A stretch of 27,691 nucleotides of DNA from Tubulinosema ratisbonensis (taxonomy: Eukaryota > Microsporidia > Tubulinosematidae): contig RCSS01000081.1 in the NCBI GenBank assembly GCA_004000155.1, forward strand, positions 1 to 27,691. Direction: 5' to 3'. A program made the position numbers and the translations under genes. Numbering within the stretch: position 1 is the stretch's first letter; each line of letters begins with the position of its first letter. Positions 8,821-18,408 of this stretch are shown here, piece by piece. Below the pieces are notes generated by a model. That model ran no database searches and was not told the origin of the DNA. It was given only the letters and a program-made list of their open reading frames with translations.

Positions 8821-9045
8821 ATGTCGATCAAACATCTTATGTTTTTATCTTTGAAACTAAAACTTTTACTAATAATACTATGTTAAAATTCTTTCTTACC
8901 CGCATGTTTATGGTTAAATTATTTAAATATTAAAAACATAAAAAACAATATCTCTTCTGCACTACACACAATCGTATCATTTATTCATACCTTTAAATAT
9001 ATAAATTCTTTTTACCATTTTAAACAAAATATTTTTATCCAATAA
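8821..9045 (+). pseudogene. possible small membrane-protein ORF with an in-frame stop
   Basis: From ATG at 8821 a frame runs 75 codons, interrupted once by TAA at 8884-8886. The first part (MSIKHLMFLSLKLKLLLIIL) looks like a signal peptide or anchor, and later residues include ALHTIVSFIHTFKYINSFYH. There is no C-rich motif. A frame of this length with one stop can arise by chance in sequence this AT-rich, so this is weak. Confidence 0.2.
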
Positions 9046-9200
9046 TTATATATTTCTTATTAAAGTAATATTTTTATGAATTAAATATTTTTTTTTGAAA
9101 TTTAAATAATTAATTTTAAAAAAAGTCAATAAAATTTATTTCTTAAATAAATACTTAAACCAATATTTAATTCATAAAAATTTTTAATTTATTTTATTTA

Positions 9201-9207
9201 TTTGCCC
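9201..9207 (+). promoter_or_regulatory. C-rich start-proximal motif TTTGCCC
   Basis: TTTGCCC, then T and the ATG at 9209. It is a one-base variant of the TTTACCC found before other genes here and supports this start. Confidence 0.6.
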
Positions 9208-9208
9208 T

Positions 9209-10435
9209 ATGAAACCAATTGACATAGCTTTATCTACAAATAAGTCAGACATGAAACATGATGATAAAAATTTAACAAATATAAAAATACCTGATTCTGC
9301 TTTTACTTGCCAGATTCCTCAAAAAATGGCTGACAAAGAAAAAAGTACTTTTATTAGCAAAGTTAAAGTAGAGACATTTGTGTCTGTAAAGAGTGTATCG
9401 GTAGTTTGTACAGGTTCTGTTTTAGAGCCTTTGATAAAAACCGGAGAAAATATTTTTGAAGGATTTTCTTTTTGTGATGATAGATCATCAATTTTTATTC
9501 AGTTGTTTGGTGAACACGGGGTTGTTGAAATTGAAGTGACAACCGACTTTTTTGTCAATGAATTCGTATTAGTCAAAACAGAAAAATATTTTTTTGAGAG
9601 TGATTTATANGAAAACTTTTTAAATCAAACAACTTTTATTGGGCATAGGGGATCAGGTCCATCAAAAATTGAAGAAAATTATATTGAAAATACTGTAGTA
9701 GCCTTCGAAGGAGCATTTAAAAAAGGTGCGAAATGGGTAGAATTAGATGTACAGCTTACCAAAGATGGCATTCCTATAATTTTTCATAACATTTTCTTAA
9801 CTTTTAATGATGAAAAGATTCCCATCATAAATTTAACTTATGATGAAATCATAGAAATTTACAACAAAACACACAATTTAACCCAAAATCATGAAAACAG
9901 ATTACTTAAATTAAAAGAAGTTTTGGATCATTTTGGTGAAGAAGTGGGATTCAACATAGAAATTAAGTATCCTTTAATTGAAGATTTAGATGAACTTATC
10001 AGTTATAAATATATTGATCCTTACAATTATGTAAAAGGTATCCTTAAAGATATTGATTTTACTGACAAAAAGGTATTTTTTTCTGCTTTTAACCCACAAA
10101 TTTTGTTTGCTTTGAAAATGTTAAACTTAAAAAAACAACTTTATTTTCTTTTAGATCAAACTGATTTAATATCAAACACCCACCACTGTAACTCAATATA
10201 CAATGCTATCGCTTTTGCAAAGACCTTAAACATAGCAGGGATAGTTGTTTTAGACAAGCATTTAGAAGGCGAATCAAAAGAGTTGATTGACTTTATTCAT
10301 TCACAAAAACTTAAAGTATTAGCTTATGGAGATCAACTTAACAACAAAGAAGTGGTTACGAGACTGATTGAATTTGGTATTGATGGGATAATTACAGATA
10401 CCTTGGATAAGTTTATTGAACATTTTATTGAATAA
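9209..10435 (+). CDS. glycerophosphodiester phosphodiesterase, GDE1-like
   Basis: This enzyme hydrolyses glycerophosphodiesters such as glycerophosphocholine to glycerol-3-phosphate and the alcohol. The GDPD domain covers about residues 141-405: IGHRGSG with the first catalytic His (H146), then the Asn of IENT (about 161), VELDVQLTKDG with metal ligands E178/D180, the second His in IIFHN (H193), NIEIKYP (249-255, E251/K253) and a C-terminal GIDGIITDTLD. NIEIKYP and the ending resemble fungal Gde1 more than bacterial GlpQ. The SPX and ankyrin parts of yeast Gde1 are absent. Residues 50-125 form a predicted beta-rich segment that might match the C2/CBM20-like domain before GDPD in Gde1/GPCPD1. 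The residue after H193 is Asn where HD is usual. No signal peptide is seen, so it is probably cytosolic. An N makes codon 134 TAN, presumably Tyr. The start has TTTGCCCT just before it. Confidence 0.9.
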   Translation: MKPIDIALSTNKSDMKHDDKNLTNIKIPDSAFTCQIPQKMADKEKSTFISKVKVETFVSVKSVSVVCTGSVLEPLIKTGENIFEGFSFCDDRSSIFIQLFGEHGVVEIEVTTDFFVNEFVLVKTEKYFFESDLXENFLNQTTFIGHRGSGPSKIEENYIENTVVAFEGAFKKGAKWVELDVQLTKDGIPIIFHNIFLTFNDEKIPIINLTYDEIIEIYNKTHNLTQNHENRLLKLKEVLDHFGEEVGFNIEIKYPLIEDLDELISYKYIDPYNYVKGILKDIDFTDKKVFFSAFNPQILFALKMLNLKKQLYFLLDQTDLISNTHHCNSIYNAIAFAKTLNIAGIVVLDKHLEGESKELIDFIHSQKLKVLAYGDQLNNKEVVTRLIEFGIDGIITDTLDKFIEHFIE

Positions 10436-11186
10436 AATTAAAAAATTTTTACTTTGATTTAAATATTCCCCTAATTTTTTATGTAATAATAAGAAAATTT
10501 TGTTAATTTAGAAATTAAAGGTTTTATTTTTGTGATAAAATTGTCAAAAAATGTTTTCTAAATTTTTAAAACAACATTTTAATAAAAAAATATTATCTTA
10601 GATAAGAGATGAATAAAATAACTATAATAAATAAATATCTAAAGACATATAGTTATTACCACTTTTATTTAATGAACTAAAAAGTTCTATCTTATTAATC
10701 TAAAATATCTGAAATTATTCAAATATACTAAAATTTTAAAAAATAAAATAATTTACACAATCAAAAATATCACTAGAGATTTTTTAGCAAATTTTTATAA
10801 ATTAATTTTTATATTCAAAAAATTAAATTTGAGAAACACATTTCTAATACAATTATAGGCACAGAAAATAATTTTTTTAATACTATTGTAACCTTAATAA
10901 AATCTTAAAAAAAGAAGCATTTAAAATAAATTATCTTTTTTATGTATTCTAAAAACACTACTAAAAATTAATTTAATAAAACAAACAATTCCGCAGATTA
11001 TCACAGTATAATTAAATACTAAGTATTTTCTAGTATGATTGAGTCATTTTTAAAAAATATTAAATATCTAATCATAAATTTAATTCTTGTTTTTATATTA
11101 GTAAAGATTCTTGGACCTATTAATCTTTTAAAAAATTACTTTAAAAAAACAAGTCTTATTTATTAATAAATCTTAAGATGCTTATA
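10436..11186. other. AT-rich intergenic
   Basis: No gene-like frame and no structured GC-rich patch that I can identify. Confidence 0.5.
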
Positions 11187-11287
11187 GTATAGTATCATTA
11201 CACTATTTTTAATTATAATTCAATTAAATTTCTTGATGTTAGCAATTTAAGTGATTATAATTTGTTAATCTGATAGTGTTATTATAT
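11187..11287. repeat. imperfect inverted repeat with ~44-nt arms
   Basis: The left arm (about 11187-11230) and right arm (about 11244-11287) can pair: AATTTAA, ATTATAATT and ATAGTGT with their complements, with several mismatches and a small gap, around a short TCTTGATGTTAGC centre. It is similar in size to the inverted repeat at 8499-8602 but differs in sequence. Confidence 0.45.
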
Positions 11288-11318
11288 TCTGTGGGTATCA
11301 TACTATTCCTGAGATATT

Positions 11319-11331
11319 AATCGAAAAGGGG
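11319..11331 (+). repeat. 13-mer AATCGAAAAGGGG, copy 1
   Basis: Exact copy at 19034-19046 in the same orientation. With six G/C among 13 bases, a chance repeat in this AT-rich window is unlikely. Both copies are intergenic and both have TTGTTGTT within 40 bp. Confidence 0.6.
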
Positions 11332-11420
11332 TCCTTTGACATTGTGATAAAAAGTATTTGTTGTTGTTTTAAAGTTATAATTATAAAAAAATAAGCCATT
11401 TTAACTTATATAAATTCCAT

Positions 11421-11567
11421 ATGATACTTTTTCCGAATCGAAAGCTTATTGGTCACTTTATTATAAAAAATTCTGCCTTTGGAAGACTGAGGAGCAACAC
11501 AGATTCGTCACCCTTTAGTCATAGCACAGTTAGTGGAAACAGCCACTACACTGAGACAATAAGGTAA
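11421..11567 (+). CDS. small ORF, 48 codons, unrecognised
   Basis: A complete ATG-to-TAA frame in a patch of about 40% GC, beginning MILFPNRKLIGHFII and continuing through AFGRLRSNTDSS to a Ser/Thr/His-rich end (SHYTETIR). The balanced residue mix is unlike random translation of the surrounding DNA. No C-rich motif precedes it. The segment GRLRSNTDSSPF loosely resembles GRVPPNKDPNDYF and GRDPNELDPSRYY of the two microproteins at the window's end (shared GR, N/E, D and aromatic spacing), and SHYTETIR resembles SRYYETKR. The same patch can fold a 6-bp hairpin (TAGTGG/CCACTA, 11531-11548), so a structured RNA is the alternative. It could also be the tail of a decayed gene. Confidence 0.4.
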   Translation: MILFPNRKLIGHFIIKNSAFGRLRSNTDSSPFSHSTVSGNSHYTETIR

Positions 11568-11780
11568 GATATTACAAGCGTATTTACAAAATAAATATTA
11601 TAAAATTTTTTTATTTTATAAAATTTTTTTTCCTATGCTTTGATTAGTCAAAATTTCTTAAAAAAAAATAAAATTCAAATTAGAATATTATTTCAGAAAA
11701 AATCCTTTTTTAAGTGTTTTATCATTTAACTAAGAGTCTTGTTTTTTAAGAAAAGTTAGCCCATGGCACATATAATTTTT

Positions 11781-11820
11781 AAACTTTAAAGATAATTTTT
11801 AAAGTTTAAAGATAATTTTT
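11781..11820 (+). repeat. 20-bp tandem duplication
   Basis: AAACTTTAAAGATAATTTTT is followed directly by the same 20 bases with one C-to-G change. A partial third unit (ATAATTTTT) precedes it. Confidence 0.8.
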
Positions 11821-12046
11821 ATTTCTATAAATTTTTAATTGTTATTTTAATAAAATATTTTTAATCAAAAATAAAATAATATTTTTATGGTTTTTTTTGT
11901 TAAAAAATACAAATAAAAAATATTTTAAATTAAATTAATTCTCAAATATCTGATTACTACTAATTATACCTTTAAATTAATAAATGACAAATACTAATAT
12001 TTTATTAAATATAAGCAAATTTTAATTAAAAAGTTTTTTAAAAATA

Positions 12047-12060
12047 TAACCCTCAAAAAA
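12047..12060 (+). repeat. 14-mer TAACCCTCAAAAAA upstream of uL3
   Basis: Exact copy of 6188-6201. It contains a CCC and lies about 75 bp before the uL3 ATG, so it could be a second promoter element. The copy at 6188 has no gene beside it. Confidence 0.4.
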
Positions 12061-12125
12061 AATTAAATTAAAAATATTTTATTTTTTTATTTTTTTTAAA
12101 AATATTTTATTAAAATTTCTAAAAA

Positions 12126-12134
12126 TTTTACCCC
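12126..12134 (+). promoter_or_regulatory. C-rich start-proximal motif TTTTACCCC
   Basis: TTTTACCCC, then A and the uL3 ATG at 12136. This is the clearest example of the motif in the window because the protein's start is independently fixed by homology. Confidence 0.8.
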
Positions 12135-12135
12135 A

Positions 12136-13281
12136 ATGAGTTGTAGAAAATTTGAAGCACCAAGACATGGTTCATTAGCATTCTGTCCAAGAAAGAGAGC
12201 AAGCTCAGTAAGACAGAAGATTCGTGCATTTGAAAAGGATGACCCATCAGCACCAATTCATCTGACAGGTTTTAATGTATACAAGGCTGGTATGACACAC
12301 ATTATAAGGAATAAGGTAATGAAAGATAAGAAAGCAACTGTTAAAGAGATTTTTGAAGCAGTGACTATCTTAGAAGCACCACCTATGGTAGTATTTGGGA
12401 TTAGAGGTTATGTTAACACTCCNACAGGATTAAAATTAAAGAAATCAGTCATTTCCTCACATGTCAATGAAAGTGTGTTAAGAAGATTTTATAAAAATTA
12501 CCGTAAATTAGCAAAGAAAGGACCATTGTCACTTTCCTCAAAAGATCTTTCCCAACAGATTGAATCAGACATTGAGATTCTTAAAGAATGTGACAGTATT
12601 AGAGTATTAATGCATACACAGGTTGACAGAATCAAACCAATTAAAACAAAAAAAGCACACATTTCTGAGATTCAAGTAAACGGAGGGAATATTTCTGATA
12701 AAGTAGAATGGGCAGTAAGTATGTTAGAAAAGGAAGTGAAGATTAATGAAGTATTTAATGAACAAGAATTAGTTGATGTGGTTGGAGTGACCAAAGGAAA
12801 AGGATTTACTGGCGTAACAAAAAGATTTGGTACTAGAATTTTACCTAGGAAGACTAATAAAGGTAAAAGAAAAGTAGCTTGTATTGGTGCATGGCACCCA
12901 GCAAATGTTCTTTTTTCAGTGCCTAGGGCTGGTCAATTAGGTTTCCACAGAAGAACAGAGTACAACAAAATGGTTTACAAATTAGGACACGGAAATGAAG
13001 AAATTAAAACTGAATTTGACTTAACAAAAAAAGCNATTACTCCCATGGGNGGNTTTTCTCACTACGGGAATGTTAGCAATGAATATATTATGTTAAAAGG
13101 ATGTGTACCAGGGCCAAGAAAGAGAGTTTTAACACTTAGAAAGAATTTATACAACAAGGTAAGTAATGAAAAAGTACAAATTAAATTCATTGATACTTCT
13201 TCTAAGACTGGTAAAGGAAGATTCCAAACCACAGAAGAAAAAAGAGCCTTTTTTGGGATTAAAAAGAAAGCTATTAATTAA
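12136..13281 (+). CDS. RPL3: 60S ribosomal protein uL3 (L3)
   Basis: A 381-residue large-subunit protein that binds 28S rRNA near the peptidyl-transferase centre. It follows the family throughout: [20 protein letters not shown] at the N-terminus, [12 protein letters not shown] (44-55), [21 protein letters not shown] (from about 217), [16 protein letters not shown] with the central W253, [27 protein letters not shown] and [16 protein letters not shown] near the C-terminus. Human L3 has 403 residues; the reduction comes mainly from the variable loop and the C-terminal tail. The His that yeast Hpm1 methylates (H243, in KTHRG) is Asn here (KTNKG, about N241). G+C is visibly higher than in neighbours, as expected for strong expression. 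All four Ns lie at fourfold-degenerate third positions (CCN, GCN, GGN, GGN). TTTTACCCC fixes the start. Confidence 0.98.
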   Translation: MSCRKFEAPRHGSLAFCPRKRASSVRQKIRAFEKDDPSAPIHLTGFNVYKAGMTHIIRNKVMKDKKATVKEIFEAVTILEAPPMVVFGIRGYVNTXTGLKLKKSVISSHVNESVLRRFYKNYRKLAKKGPLSLSSKDLSQQIESDIEILKECDSIRVLMHTQVDRIKPIKTKKAHISEIQVNGGNISDKVEWAVSMLEKEVKINEVFNEQELVDVVGVTKGKGFTGVTKRFGTRILPRKTNKGKRKVACIGAWHPANVLFSVPRAGQLGFHRRTEYNKMVYKLGHGNEEIKTEFDLTKKXITPMXXFSHYGNVSNEYIMLKGCVPGPRKRVLTLRKNLYNKVSNEKVQIKFIDTSSKTGKGRFQTTEEKRAFFGIKKKAIN

Positions 13282-13591
13282 AAAAATTTCTTAATTTATT
13301 TTTAAATTCTTTTTTTTTATTTTATAAATTCTCTTTTTAAAAATAAAANGTTATAAATTAAATAAACATAGTTGTAAATTTAAAAATTCAGTTATAAATG
13401 CAATAACAGAGGTATAAACGAAGTAATTGAGTTTAAAAATGAAGTCTCGGAATTTAAGTAAATTCTCCAATAAGAACTTATAGAAAAAAGGTCATAATAT
13501 TCAAAATTTTTTTAAAGATGTTCTTGTTTTTTAATTACATGCAATTATAATATTTTATAATAAGATTTAGTTTTAATTTTTCAAAATAAAA
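13282..13591. other. AT-rich spacer
   Basis: Nothing recognisable. One N is at 13349. Confidence 0.5.
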
Positions 13592-15180
13592 TTAAAATAA
13601 ATTTTTTATTTTTAAACCTATTTCTGCCTTTTGAATATCAGGCATAGTTTTGTATAAATAGATACTTATATGATTTGTTTTCAAGCTTTTAAGTTTTCCA
13701 ATTTTTATTAAAGCTTTTAGTGTTTTTGTATCGATCAAATAAATCGCGATAGTATTATGCCTATATGCTATGTAATAATATTACGAATCGCTTCTAGAAT
13801 CTCTGAAATCAATTCTAATTTACTTAGTAAACTTTTTACGTTATTATAAAATTTTAAATGAATGTATTGAGCTATAAAAACAAAGATATTTTCCATGTTC
13901 ACATTACACTCTTTTTTTTCTAAACTATTTAATTCGGGTTTCTCAAAATTATTATCTTTAAATATGTTTTTAGAAAAATATCTAGACGTATCGAATTTGA
14001 AGCAATCCATTAAAAATTCATTCTTTATTTAACATATCAACTTCTCTTTCAAAATAATTTATAAAGTCTTAATTATTTTATAATCCTCAAAAATAGGTTT
14101 TAATATAGAGTCTCAATCATTAAAACTTACATTTTTTCTTAATTTGAAGCATGTTTCTAAATATTTATTTTTTAACTCATTTAATATTGTTAAATAATAT
14201 TTATTTTCAATAGACATGTCACCAAATCTGTATGGATGCAATTTTTTAAAAATAAAGATCCTTTTCTCGTGGTCTTTAACGTAATTTTAGTTTTTGGTAA
14301 AATTCAAATACAAAAAATTTTTTAAAATTGTCAATCGGATCGCCATTAGAGGTAATAAAACGTTCTAATACGGTCATGGTCTCAAAATTAGCTTCAAGTT
14401 AATATACAGTGGCAGTATGTTGTGTATTAAAAGTTTTGTCTTGTTCATAAACTCTAGACACTAAAAAGGAAGATATATCGTCTAAACCTGCAAATTTTGT
14501 ACAAAATAATTTACTATTTTCACACAAAAATCAAATAAAAATTCAAGCACTTATTGTCTGAACTAATTCTTCATATTTGCAGTTTATTTTTATTTCGTTG
14601 AGAATATTTTTCAAATTATTAAATTCTTTTTTTTCTTTTGTAAACATATTGCCAGAGTACAATTAAGTAGTTGTTGTATTTATGAAACATCATGGTATTT
14701 TGTATTTCAAATTCAAGTAAGTATTTTATAAGTCACAAAAGTTTTTTTTATTTATAGTCAAGCATTTTTAAATAAATTATATTTCTCTACATAGTCCTCT
14801 TCAAATTTTTCTATCTTTTAAAAATTCAGAATCAATATATTTACTTCTGTGCTAAATCCAGAAACAAGAGCCCGATATAAAAACTCCTAAATTATTGAAC
14901 AATTCTATGTCATTAATGCTAAATATGTGTCTCAAGTATTCTTCCAAATCATCATAATTGTATATAGAATATTTCATAAAGGTTTTTATCAACTTGTTCT
15001 CAGACCTATTTGTTGTTCTCGTTTGAGTTTTTACGGTATTTACTGAAACAACGTGAAGGATCTTAACCATTTTAAAATATTTTGTAAGCCGTTTTTAAAT
15101 CAAACAGCTTTATCTAAATTCAGATTCAATGCCTGGGGAAATTGATTCACTAAGCTGTTCTGAATCCTATTTTAAAAATT
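13592..15180 (-). pseudogene. decayed protein gene, about 500 codons originally, family unknown
   Basis: On the minus strand, coding-like blocks follow in order but in different frames. From 5' to 3' they are: SEQLSESISPGIESEF (15.15 kb); an ATG frame at 15070-14852 with NYDDLEEYLRHIFSINDIEL; LVSGFSTEVNI in the next frame; FEEDYVEKYNLF; a block with LNEIKINCKYEELVQTIS; FAGLDDISSFLVSRVYEQDK; VLERFITSNGDPIDNFKKFF; KRIFIFKKLHPYRFGDMSIE; a frame at 14010-13768 with MDCFKFDTSRYF; and IAIYLIDTKTLKALIKIGKL at the 3' end. At least seven stops or frame changes separate them. The balanced composition over 1.6 kb on one strand makes a real former gene likely. I recognise no domain. No C-rich start motif is seen. 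Confidence 0.65.
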
Positions 15181-15870
15181 TCCTGAAGATCTACAAATAA
15201 TAATTTTAATAGTAATAGATGAAAAGATACACAACTAACCAATATTAAATTTTATGGATTTCTTTTTTATATTTATATTAGGTCTAGTCAATTTTTGTAA
15301 GTAATCCCCAAAAATTTTTTATATGAAAAAAAAAATTTATAAATAATTTGAATACACACAGATTTTAAACTAGCATAACAATAGACATTACTAGCTAGGT
15401 AAAATGTGTTGGAACTTAATCTCTATACTTTCTAAAATATAATAGCTCTAAAAATTTTTTAACCCTGCAATTAAGAACTTTTAGAAAATTTTAAATCGAT
15501 TTCTTTGGGATTAGATTAATTTTAAAATTTTTTGAGGTAAATCAAATAAAGAAAATAAAATATTCAGATAAATGAAAATTGAGTTTTTATAAACTATAGT
15601 AATAGTTGTAAAATTCTATATACTTTTTATTTAAGAGTCTTAATTATACTTACATATAGTCAATAAAGCTTTACTATTAGAAATTTATAGTAAATTAAAG
15701 AATTTATTGTTTTAATTAAAAATTGGAGTAAGGTTTACGATTTAAATCAACCTATAACTTGTACTTTAATAATGTAATATATAAAAATTAAACTGTAAAT
15801 ATATATTTTAACAAAAACTTCATTGTAAAGCATATAAATTTTTCTGAATTCTGTAACTACCACCACAAAA
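15181..15870. other. AT-rich intergenic
   Basis: No supportable gene, RNA or repeat. Confidence 0.5.
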
Positions 15871-16249
15871 ATGATTCGTTTTGGGTTCTTTACTCTTCTT
15901 ATGCTGTTGATACAAAGTGAATCTAGTGATTTATTATGGTTTTTAAAAAATATAGTATCATATATAAATTTAATGTTTTACGAATTTTCCTAACAGATTA
16001 TTATGCTGTTGCCAAAATAATTGGCGATCTTTTTAATAATTATGTTATCATTATAAAATATTTTAGTTTTGGGTCTTTCTAACTAATAATTAGAGCATAT
16101 GAATAGATATAGCAAGATAAAATGCATAGCAAATCTTCAAAATATAATTTAAAAAGATCTTAAACCAATCAGGCAGAAATTTTATGAACGTTTTTAAAAT
16201 CGTTGAGAAGACAATCTCCAGGTTTTTATTTTTACCTCAAAAAATTTAA
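15871..16249 (+). pseudogene. possible small secreted-protein gene, broken
   Basis: ATG at 15871 opens a 40-codon frame starting MIRFGFFTLLMLLIQSESSD, which looks like a signal peptide, and ends at TAA 15991-15993. In the next frame DYYAVAKIIGDLFNNYVIII follows at once (from 15996). A third block, KKILNQSGRNFMNVFKIVEK, runs to a stop at 16249. The three together suggest one frame-shifted gene, though each alone is within chance length. TTTTCCTAACAG directly before the second block looks like a 3' splice site, but no matching donor is evident. It is not clearly related to the secreted paralogs at 19.9 and 26.4 kb. Confidence 0.3.
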
Positions 16250-17124
16250 GAATATTTTTGTTAATATAATGAAAGCATATCATTTCGTCTATTATTATAA
16301 TATTATATTTATAATTTAATTGTGATTTTTAGCAATCACTAGAGAATTATTGTTCAAAATGATAAAAATTAAATATATTTTGTTGTATTGATAGAAATGA
16401 ATTGCGTATTTCAAAAAAATTTTCTTTATTTTTATAATAACAAATCGGTAAGATTGTATTGTGAATAATTTATGTCAATAAAATGAAAGACCATTAGATA
16501 CACTATCAAGATATAATTTATTAAGGGTGAATATTTCTTAGAAGTTATTAAATCAATTTTTGCGAATTGTGCAATTTTTAATAGTAAAATTTCGTATAAA
16601 AATGACACGAAAATGTTTCTCTTTAAAATTATTTAAAGATTGCAATTTAATTTTTGAATACTATTTTCTTATCTTTGTATTTTACAGAGCGATAAAGATA
16701 AAGGGCTTTATTTCCTAATTTAGAGTAACTTAAATAAACAATTTATATAATTTTAATCGTAATATAAAATGATGTTTTATCAAATGTATTTTTCTTGTGT
16801 GTGTGACTGCGACCAATCAAATTAATCTTTATTTTAAGAAAAAGAATAAATAATTAATTATAGAGTTAAACATAATATTAATTTTGAATAATTAAAATTT
16901 ATTTCTTCAAAAAAATCTAAAAGGATAAATTTACAATATAAAAAATAATCTATGTGGCTTATTATTCATACGAATGAAAAATATAATCAATTAAGAAGTA
17001 TTTTTTACCTATTCTGTAAAATTTTTAAATAATAATTGTAATTACATCCAAAACAACTTAAACAATTTTTTTGATCTGAAAATTTTTTAAGATAAACATA
17101 ATAAAAATTTTTAATCTGATTTTA
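16250..17124. other. AT-rich intergenic
   Basis: No supportable gene. A few bases around 16685-16705 are GC-richer, without a recognisable fold. Confidence 0.5.
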
Positions 17125-18408
17125 TTACTTTTTAGAATAAATTTTAAGAATTACAGCGAAAAAAATTAAAGTCACTGCCCCCAGCCAAAACACATGATGT
17201 CTGTAAACAGATTTAGCAAAACATCCAAAAATAAACAAAGAAACAATCGAACTAATAAAATTGATTAGGTTACCCAATTTNATNCCCACAGACAAGTGTT
17301 TTCTTTTCAATAAAGTTGCACAGATANGCCAAATCAATGGACCTAGTCCGATCGAAAACGAGAACAAGAATATATAAGTAAAAAGCATGGTTTCAAATTT
17401 TACAGCTAAGAATATCAAACTCAATCCTGTTAATATCTGCGAGAAAATGAATAGATTAAGATAATTTTCTTTTTTCAATCTGCTAATTACAAACGTAGAA
17501 ACAGAGTTACTAAACAAGATTACCAAGCTCATCAAAATTGTAGCTATTTCTCTTGATAAATTTATTTTAACAGAGTTATTATCTTTGATCACCGAATCAT
17601 AATACATTATTACCCCATTGATCATACTGAATTGTTGGATAAAGTTAAGAAATACTACAACAAGAAACTTATTCCGATCCTCTTTTATGAATTCTGAAAT
17701 TGATTTTGTGTCATTATNGTCAGTATCATCCTTTTTAACAGAATAGTTGTCACGAAAAAAGAAACAAGCAAGTCCAATCAAAAAATANATTGATGAATAA
17801 ACACAAAAAACTATTTCATACCCACTTCCAGCTACTAAAAAAGAAACCAAAGAATTTAACACAATTCCTAAAGTAGTATTGATCGGTGTAACCATCTTCA
17901 TCAAATCTACATAATTATCACTGCAGTTATCAACTATAAACGGAATCATCAGTGAGTTAGACAATCCTATCGCAATGCCAATAAGAAACCTTCCTGTTAA
18001 ACCGACAAAAAGATTTTTCTTTATAAAAGCTATCAACAAAAAACCAACAAAATAAATTAAACCTGAAAATCCGAGTTTTCTTGATCTTTGAACTTTGAAG
18101 TATTCATGGGTGTAAACTGAAAATAACGCACCTATCAATATTAACAAATTGAAAGCATTCTGATAATACGCAGATACACATCCAAGATCATTATTTTTAA
18201 GCTGTGGGGATGTTAAGGTTGAATTGGTAACAATGTTTAAATTAGTAATTTTATCTTCAGCGCAGAAATAATTGCTTAAGAAATATGAATTACCAATAGC
18301 TAAGCCATAACCGAATGACAATAAACTCACAACAACAGAACTAAACAGTGATTTTTTCTTTTTTTCAACAGGGTCTTCAATAATCATAGAAACAGTATGC
18401 TCCTTCAT
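17125..18408 (-). CDS. MFS sugar (hexose) transporter, SLC2/GLUT-like
   Basis: A 427-residue transporter with about 12 hydrophobic segments. It shows sugar-porter landmarks: the loop SRKLGFSG (109-116, degenerate RxGRR/K), GRFLIGIAIG (139-148), QQFSMINGVIMYYDS (258-272, the TM7 QQxSGxNxxxYY site with Met in place of Gly) and GLGPLIW (354-360, the TM10 GPxPxxW site, one Pro missing). The PESPR motif after TM6 is reduced to FFRDNYS. It probably brings host hexose across the parasite plasma membrane; the changed TM7 and TM10 positions may alter specificity. An extracellular loop of about 35 residues after TM1 carries two N-glycosylation-type sequons (NST, NSY nearby). The start has TTATTCTT upstream, not a C-rich motif. 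It carries five Ns, three at third positions and two that would change a residue. Confidence 0.88.
   Translation of the reverse strand: MKEHTVSMIIEDPVEKKKKSLFSSVVVSLLSFGYGLAIGNSYFLSNYFCAEDKITNLNIVTNSTLTSPQLKNNDLGCVSAYYQNAFNLLILIGALFSVYTHEYFKVQRSRKLGFSGLIYFVGFLLIAFIKKNLFVGLTGRFLIGIAIGLSNSLMIPFIVDNCSDNYVDLMKMVTPINTTLGIVLNSLVSFLVAGSGYEIVFCVYSSXYFLIGLACFFFRDNYSVKKDDTDXNDTKSISEFIKEDRNKFLVVVFLNFIQQFSMINGVIMYYDSVIKDNNSVKINLSREIATILMSLVILFSNSVSTFVISRLKKENYLNLFIFSQILTGLSLIFLAVKFETMLFTYIFLFSFSIGLGPLIWXICATLLKRKHLSVXXKLGNLINFISSIVSLFIFGCFAKSVYRHHVFWLGAVTLIFFAVILKIYSKK

Noticed and set aside
11470..11580. GC-rich patch considered as U6, SRP or RNase P RNA
   Set aside because: ACAGAGA, the SRP GGAA/AGCAG helix and RNase P conserved regions are absent; an intact 48-codon frame explains the patch better.
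11766..11789. CCC directly before ATGGCACAT
   Set aside because: The frame ends after eight codons.
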